Below, piece by piece: positions 57,911 to 64,000 of a stretch of 64,000 bases of DNA. Positions within the stretch are counted from its first letter, which is position 1. Every line of letters starts with the position of its first letter. This DNA comes from JACKIC01 sp964392305. GTDB taxonomy: Bacteria > Planctomycetota > UBA1135 > UBA2386. The notes beneath the pieces are model-generated. The model had not been told where the DNA came from and searched no databases. It saw only the letters and a program-made list of their open reading frames with translations. Made by a program: the position numbers and the translations under genes. Location: assembly GCA_964392305.1 (NCBI GenBank), contig CAYMPV010000022.1, positions 1 through 64,000 on the forward strand, given 5' to 3'.

Positions 57911-59986
57911 GTGACGACCCAGACCAACCTTCATCAGCCCGCCTCCCCCACGACATCGACTGCCGCCCAAGCCCTCGCCGCGGCGGGCGACGCCGACTCC
58001 GCGCGCGATGTCGGCGCGCTCGACGACGCGGCGCGGCAGGCTGCCGCGCGGCTGGGCCGCAACAAGAAGGGACTCGTCGAACGGCTGATCTACGGCCCGC
58101 GACCCACCACCGAAGAACTGCAGGGCGGCGCCCTCGCCGCCGACCGCGCGGGTGTTGCCGACGCAGCGGTCCTGGGCGCGGCGCTCGACTGCCTTTCGCG
58201 CGGCGAGGCGTTCACGGCCGACGGCAAGCTGTCGGCGACGCTGCGTTCGGCCGTCGCGCAGAACGGCGCCTACGGCTTCACGGTGCCCGGCGAGTTCGGC
58301 GGCCGCGACGGCAGCTACGTGCAACTGGCGCTGCTCGAGGAGGAGATGGCGGCCAACGGCCTGGGCCCGCTCGCGGTCGAGATCTCGGGCGAACTCACCA
58401 TCGGCGCGGGCTCGCTGCTCGCCTACGGCACCGACGCGCAGAAGCGGACCTTCCTGCCGCTGGTCGCCGAAGGCCAGCTGATGGCGTTCGGGCTCACCGA
58501 GGTCGGCATCGGCGTCAACGCCAAGAAGGTGCGCGCCTACGTCGAACCCGCGGCGGACGGCGACGGCTTTCGGCTGTTCGCGGACGGCGACCGCAACAAG
58601 CTGTGGATCACCAACGCCACCCACGGCGCGCTGGTCGGGATCGTGGCGCGGCTGGGCAAGGACGGCAAGAAGGTCGGCTTGTTCGTGACGCGCCTGCCCG
58701 AACAGGACGTCGCCGCCGGCGACGGCCAGGACTACGAGTTCCGCTGCGAACCGTCGCACACCGGCGCGTTCACGGCCAATCACAACTCGCGGCTGCACTT
58801 CCGCAACTACCCGCTGCAGGTGGGTGAGCAGATCGTCGCCGACGGCGTCGAGGTGCTGTTCTACTGCCTGCGCATGGGCCGCTGCATGCTCGCGGCGATG
58901 GCCGCCGGTTACCAACGCATGTTCGCGGCCGACGCCGCCGCCTACGCGACCAGCCGCGAGGGTGTCGGCGGCATGGTGATCAAACACGAACTGCCGCGCC
59001 AGCACCTGGGCAAGATGCTCGGCGGCGCACTGCAGTCGCGCGCCCTGAGCCACTTGTCGCTGCAGCAGGACGCCAGCGGCGTCGACCTGGCCGGCCTGCG
59101 CGACCTGACCAAGTCGGCCGCGGCCACCAGCGCGCTCGAGTCGCAGATCGCCTGCGAACGCGTGCTCGGCGGTCGTTCGTTCGACCAGCGTTCACGCGTG
59201 CACGACGCGCGTCACAACATGCACGTGTTCGGCGTCGTCGAGGGTGAGGACGACCTGATCCTGATGGGCATGGTCAAGGACGTCACCGACACGTTCACCA
59301 GCCGCTACATGGCCGGCATGCTCGGCGTGCTGCAGTCGATCAACATGGGGCCCGACGGCAAGCCGTTGCCGCCCGCGCAGCGGCTGCTGCGGATCACGCC
59401 GCTGACCGTGTTCGACGCCCCCGGCAAGGTGCTGACCGCCACGGGGCGCCTGCTCACCAACGGCTCGTTCTGGAAGTTGAAGTTCTGGATCTTCTGCAAC
59501 CTGCTGATCGAACTGTTGCTGCTGCCGCTGCTGCTGGTGCCGACGGGTTGGATCCCGCGCTACCAACTGCTGCCCGAGGGCCTGCGCCGCTACGCGCGCT
59601 TCGCCGAGACCCGCCTGCGCTGGCTGCGTTGGGCGTATCTGGGCATCAACCTGTGGTTCCAGCTCGAACTGACCCGCGCGCAGATCCCGCTGCAGCGCCT
59701 GGGCAAGGTGATCGAACACCTGGTGACGATGCTGGCCCTGTGCCACCACAGCGCCAAACACGATGCCAGCGAACAGCGCATCGCCGCGCTGCAGTGTGAG
59801 CAACTGCGGACCCGGGTCGCGGGCCTGCGCCTGCTCACGGGCCTGCGACAGATGGAACGCCTGCGCGGCCTCGTCGCCGGCGTCGGCGAGGACCTCGAGA
59901 AGGGCCAGTGTTCGTTGCTCTCCGGCGTCGCGCCGCAGGCGTTCGCGCATCCGTTCGAACGGCGCGAACGCGCGCCGAAAAAGTAG
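57911..59986 (+). CDS. Acyl-CoA dehydrogenase family protein (FadE-like, long)
   Basis: A 691-residue ACAD-family protein, longer than the usual 380-600. The middle dehydrogenase domains show LRSAVAQNGAYGFTVPGEFGGRDGSY, GLTEVGIGVNAKKV (FAD/substrate region) and ALESQIACERVLGGRSF near the C-terminal helices. The last 200 residues contain a hydrophobic segment (IFCNLLIELLLLPLLLVP), suggesting membrane attachment, as in FadE-type enzymes. GTG 57911 is preceded by GAGAAG. It probably catalyses the first step of fatty-acid beta-oxidation. It is divergent from the peroxiredoxin genes. Confidence 0.8.
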   Translation: MTTQTNLHQPASPTTSTAAQALAAAGDADSARDVGALDDAARQAAARLGRNKKGLVERLIYGPRPTTEELQGGALAADRAGVADAAVLGAALDCLSRGEAFTADGKLSATLRSAVAQNGAYGFTVPGEFGGRDGSYVQLALLEEEMAANGLGPLAVEISGELTIGAGSLLAYGTDAQKRTFLPLVAEGQLMAFGLTEVGIGVNAKKVRAYVEPAADGDGFRLFADGDRNKLWITNATHGALVGIVARLGKDGKKVGLFVTRLPEQDVAAGDGQDYEFRCEPSHTGAFTANHNSRLHFRNYPLQVGEQIVADGVEVLFYCLRMGRCMLAAMAAGYQRMFAADAAAYATSREGVGGMVIKHELPRQHLGKMLGGALQSRALSHLSLQQDASGVDLAGLRDLTKSAAATSALESQIACERVLGGRSFDQRSRVHDARHNMHVFGVVEGEDDLILMGMVKDVTDTFTSRYMAGMLGVLQSINMGPDGKPLPPAQRLLRITPLTVFDAPGKVLTATGRLLTNGSFWKLKFWIFCNLLIELLLLPLLLVPTGWIPRYQLLPEGLRRYARFAETRLRWLRWAYLGINLWFQLELTRAQIPLQRLGKVIEHLVTMLALCHHSAKHDASEQRIAALQCEQLRTRVAGLRLLTGLRQMERLRGLVAGVGEDLEKGQCSLLSGVAPQAFAHPFERRERAPKK

Positions 59987-60036
59987 ACGCCGCAACGCCA
60001 GAAGTGCCGGCCCGCGATCCACACGGATACGGGCCT

Positions 60037-61032
60037 ATGCCGACGCCGTTCGACGACCTGTTCCACTTCGTGTTCCAGCACCGCCTCCACGCGGCGGCGC
60101 TGCTGCGTGCGTTGTTGCCGCAGGTGCTGGTCGCCGCGATCGACTGGACGACGCTGCGCGCCGCCAACGAGAAGGTGCACGACGGCACGTTGCGCCAACG
60201 CATCACCGACGTCCTGTTCACCGTCGATCTGCTCCGCGGCGGTACGATCTGGCTGCTGCTCGAGCACAAGAGCTTCTCGATCCGCGAGCTGCTGCGGCAG
60301 CTGTTCCGCTATGTGGCGCTGCTGCTCGACCTGCCGCCGGGGCCGGGCAGGGCGCTGCCGATCGCCGTGATCCCCGTCGTCGTCTACCACGGACCGGCCC
60401 GGCGGCAGGCGATGGCCAAGCCGCCCGACCCGGTCGACGCGGCCCTCGCCGCGCTGCAGCCAACCGTGCCGTTCGTGCTCGACGATCTCAGCCTCGCCTC
60501 GGAGGAGCAGCTGCGCAGCCGGCAACTGACGCCCTTGGGAACCTTGGCCCTGTTGTGCCTCTCCACCCTGCGCGACCTTGATCCGGTGAAGGTCCTCGAG
60601 TGCATGGACCGCTGGGCCGACCTGCTGCGCGCCGCCGACCAGGATCCACATCCTCCGGGCGGCGCAAACGCCGTGCGCGCCATCTACTGGTATGCTCTGC
60701 GGGTCACCGAGGTCGACGCGCGCGAACTGCAGACGACATTCGAACGTATCCTGCAACGACCTGAGGATCAGATGGGCACACTCGATCGACTGTTGCGTGA
60801 AGGGCATGAACGCGGCCTCGCGGAAGGCAAGGCCAAGGGCTGGGCCGAGGGCAAGCTGGAGGGCACGGTGGACGGAGTGACGAGGACACTGACCCGCCTG
60901 CTGCGTCGACGCTTCGGCGAGCTGTCCGCCGACACCTTGGCGAAGATCGACGGCGCCAGCCTCACCCAACTGCAGATCTGGACCGATCGCTTGCTCGACG
61001 TCGATTCGATCGACGAGCTGCTGCGCAGCTGA
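60037..61032 (+). CDS. Rpn-family recombination-promoting nuclease/putative transposase
   Basis: A 331-residue protein of the Rpn/PDDEXK transposase-like family: FDDLFHFVFQHRLHAAALLRALLP at the start, the nuclease core with Asp58 in TDVLF and E-x-K at Glu76-Lys78 in LLEHKSF, and VIPVVVYHG. The C-terminus is DUF4351-like (RLLRRRFGELSADTLAKIDGAS, WTDRLLD). These proteins cut DNA and raise recombination; they often move as single genes or act in phage defence. Flanked by metabolic genes with no terminal repeats seen. Confidence 0.85.
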   Translation: MPTPFDDLFHFVFQHRLHAAALLRALLPQVLVAAIDWTTLRAANEKVHDGTLRQRITDVLFTVDLLRGGTIWLLLEHKSFSIRELLRQLFRYVALLLDLPPGPGRALPIAVIPVVVYHGPARRQAMAKPPDPVDAALAALQPTVPFVLDDLSLASEEQLRSRQLTPLGTLALLCLSTLRDLDPVKVLECMDRWADLLRAADQDPHPPGGANAVRAIYWYALRVTEVDARELQTTFERILQRPEDQMGTLDRLLREGHERGLAEGKAKGWAEGKLEGTVDGVTRTLTRLLRRRFGELSADTLAKIDGASLTQLQIWTDRLLDVDSIDELLRS

Positions 61033-61052
61033 CGCCGCGTCGCGCCACGCTC

Positions 61053-63002
<1,950 letters not shown>

Positions 63003-63090
63003 TGGGGGGCGAAGAGTATGGCGATTGGCCGCCGCGGACGCGAGGGCCCCGCGGGCCTTCTGGCCGTGGTTTCGCGCTATCCTGCGCGCC

Positions 63091-64000
63091 ATGAACCAGC
63101 TGACGAGGCCATTCGCCGTTGCCACTGCGCTCGCCGTGACGACCGGCGCCCTGTGGGCGCAGCAGACCACGGCTCCCGACACCACCGATCCGGCCGCGGC
63201 GGCGCGCGCCGCCTACCGCGAAGTCGACTACGCCAAGCTCGACCGCCGCATCGCCAAGGAGCCCACCTACGTCGCCGCGCCGCGTTACGCGCTGTTCGTG
63301 TTCGACCTCGCCGGCAGGCACCGGGTATGGGCCGTGCTCGACAAGACCGCTGCCGATGCGCCGCACTACGACGTGCTCTACCTCGATCTCGACGGCGACG
63401 GCGACCTGACCGGGTCCGGCGAACGCTTCGTCGGCAAGTTCGACGAGAAGCTCGTGCCCGCGGGCATGGGCCTCACCATCCGCGTCGGCGACATCCGCGT
63501 GCCGGGCACCGATCTCGTGCACAAGAAGTTCCTGGTCTCGACCACCCCCAAGCAGGGGCGCAAGGGCTTCTGGTTCCGCATGAACTGGAACGGCGAGCAG
63601 CAGATGTCGGGCGGCTACGGCGCGCTCGGCAGCGACCTCACACAATGGGCCGACTCGGCTGCAAACGCACCGGTGCTGCGACCATGCCCGTTCGGGCCGT
63701 TGTCGTTCGCAACCTGGGGCGACGACGAGATCCTGCTGCGCCCCGGCGCGAGCACCAAGATCAACGTGATCGTCGGCAATCGGGGCAACGGCCCGCACAC
63801 GCTCGCCGTCGTCGACGAACACTTCCTCGATCTGTCCGCCGAAGAACTGCTGGTCACCGTCGTCGCCAAGGACAAGGCTGGCAACGAGGTCACCGAGACC
63901 TCACGCATCCACGACCACTGTTGAGGCATCCTCTACGACGACTCCGTGCGAGTCCCCGCTGCTGCCGTCGCTGGTCCCGCCGTGTTGCGCATCACGCTGC
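63091..64000 (+). CDS. Exported protein with Cys-UGA (Cys-Sec) motif, selenoprotein candidate, incomplete
   Basis: A frame from ATG 63091 with a Sec signal (FAVATALAVTTGALWAQ) reads LYLDLDGDGDLTGSGERFVG (an EF-hand-like segment) and AVVDEHFLDLSAEELLVTVV, reaching SRIHDHC and a TGA at 63922-63924. The same frame continues after it as GILYDDSVRVPAAAVAGPAVLRITL, with codon usage like the gene, to the window end. The pair is therefore Cys277-UGA278. I take the UGA as selenocysteine; a hairpin follows. The family is not named with confidence; I recall planctomycete relatives with Cys-Cys at this place, unverified. The 3' end is outside the window. Confidence 0.68.
63940..63954 (+). promoter_or_regulatory. 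Candidate bacterial SECIS hairpin of the C-terminal UGA gene
   Basis: GACUC (nt 16-20 after UGA) and GAGUC (nt 26-30) form a 5-bp stem with loop CGUGC, whose second base is G at nt 22. Stem, loop G and distance (loop starts at nt 21) agree with the bacterial SECIS rule. C12-G34 and G13-C33 may add a lower helix. The stem is short. Confidence 0.55.

Noticed and set aside
63005..63045. Resemblance of GGCGATTGGCCGCCGCGG to the 72-bp repeat.
   Set aside because: Only short GC-rich parts match, and the start and hairpin arms of the repeat are missing.

Overview
The window is 64 kb of high-GC, densely coding bacterial chromosome. Both strands are used, intergenic gaps are short, and ATGA/GTGA gene overlaps and GTG/TTG starts are frequent. 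Many products carry Sec or lipoprotein signals. Several exported proteins share a C-terminal module of about 100 residues and a repeated LGNRNTVD-type unit, a style I associate with Planctomycetota (inference from protein style; no rRNA gene is present). Outer-membrane genes (TamA/TamB-like pair, PagL-like lipid A deacylase, GT9 heptosyltransferase-like protein) indicate a diderm envelope.

Layout. 1-3.7 kb: MacAB/Lol-type ABC exporter operon (adaptor, ATPase, two permeases), then an MFS transporter. 5-11 kb: NYN/Zc3h12a-like nuclease, DmpA-type peptidase, YbaA-like protein, a LytS/LytTR two-component pair, a beta-propeller lipoprotein and a secretin N-domain-like lipoprotein. 11-15 kb: DnaE2-type polymerase and an intact Phd/VapC toxin-antitoxin pair. 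15-21 kb: GNAT, a cysteamine-dioxygenase-like cupin, a free-standing archaeal-type ThrRS editing domain, a zinc alcohol dehydrogenase, aquaporin and a lipoprotein hydroxyacid dehydrogenase. 21-24 kb: ParD antitoxin with a collapsed PIN toxin, rhomboid protease and a second LytS/LytTR pair. 24-38 kb: TamB/TamA, exported proteins, PagL, GT39, a nucleotidyltransferase module, methyltransferase and RRM protein. 38-50 kb: lipoprotein MsrA, two paralogous repeat proteins flanking a sugar-dehydrogenase-like propeller, a large Ig-like anchored protein and two glycosyltransferases. 50-64 kb: redoxin/cytochrome/PHM-like fusion, ALDH, i-type lysozyme-like protein, GT9, three selenoprotein candidates, acyl-CoA dehydrogenase, Rpn nuclease and ABC-F ATPase.

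The most striking result is at 55-64 kb. Three genes each carry one in-frame UGA at a redox position: a TlpA-like thioredoxin (U-G-P-C), a 2-Cys peroxiredoxin at its peroxidatic residue 56, and an exported protein with a Cys-UGA pair that runs off the window. A hairpin follows each UGA. The peroxiredoxin has a Cys-encoding paralogue 64 bp upstream in which the equivalent hairpin is broken. Together these suggest a selenocysteine-using oxidative-defence cluster.

Other signals not explained by genes are: an 18-bp motif placed exactly 41 nt before both histidine kinase genes; a 72-bp repeat at 3.7 kb and 21.5 kb that starts over the upstream stop codon and could encode a conserved mini-peptide; and a 21-bp inverted repeat between convergent genes at 5.0 kb. 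No rRNA, tRNA, CRISPR array, insertion sequence or prophage was recognised.
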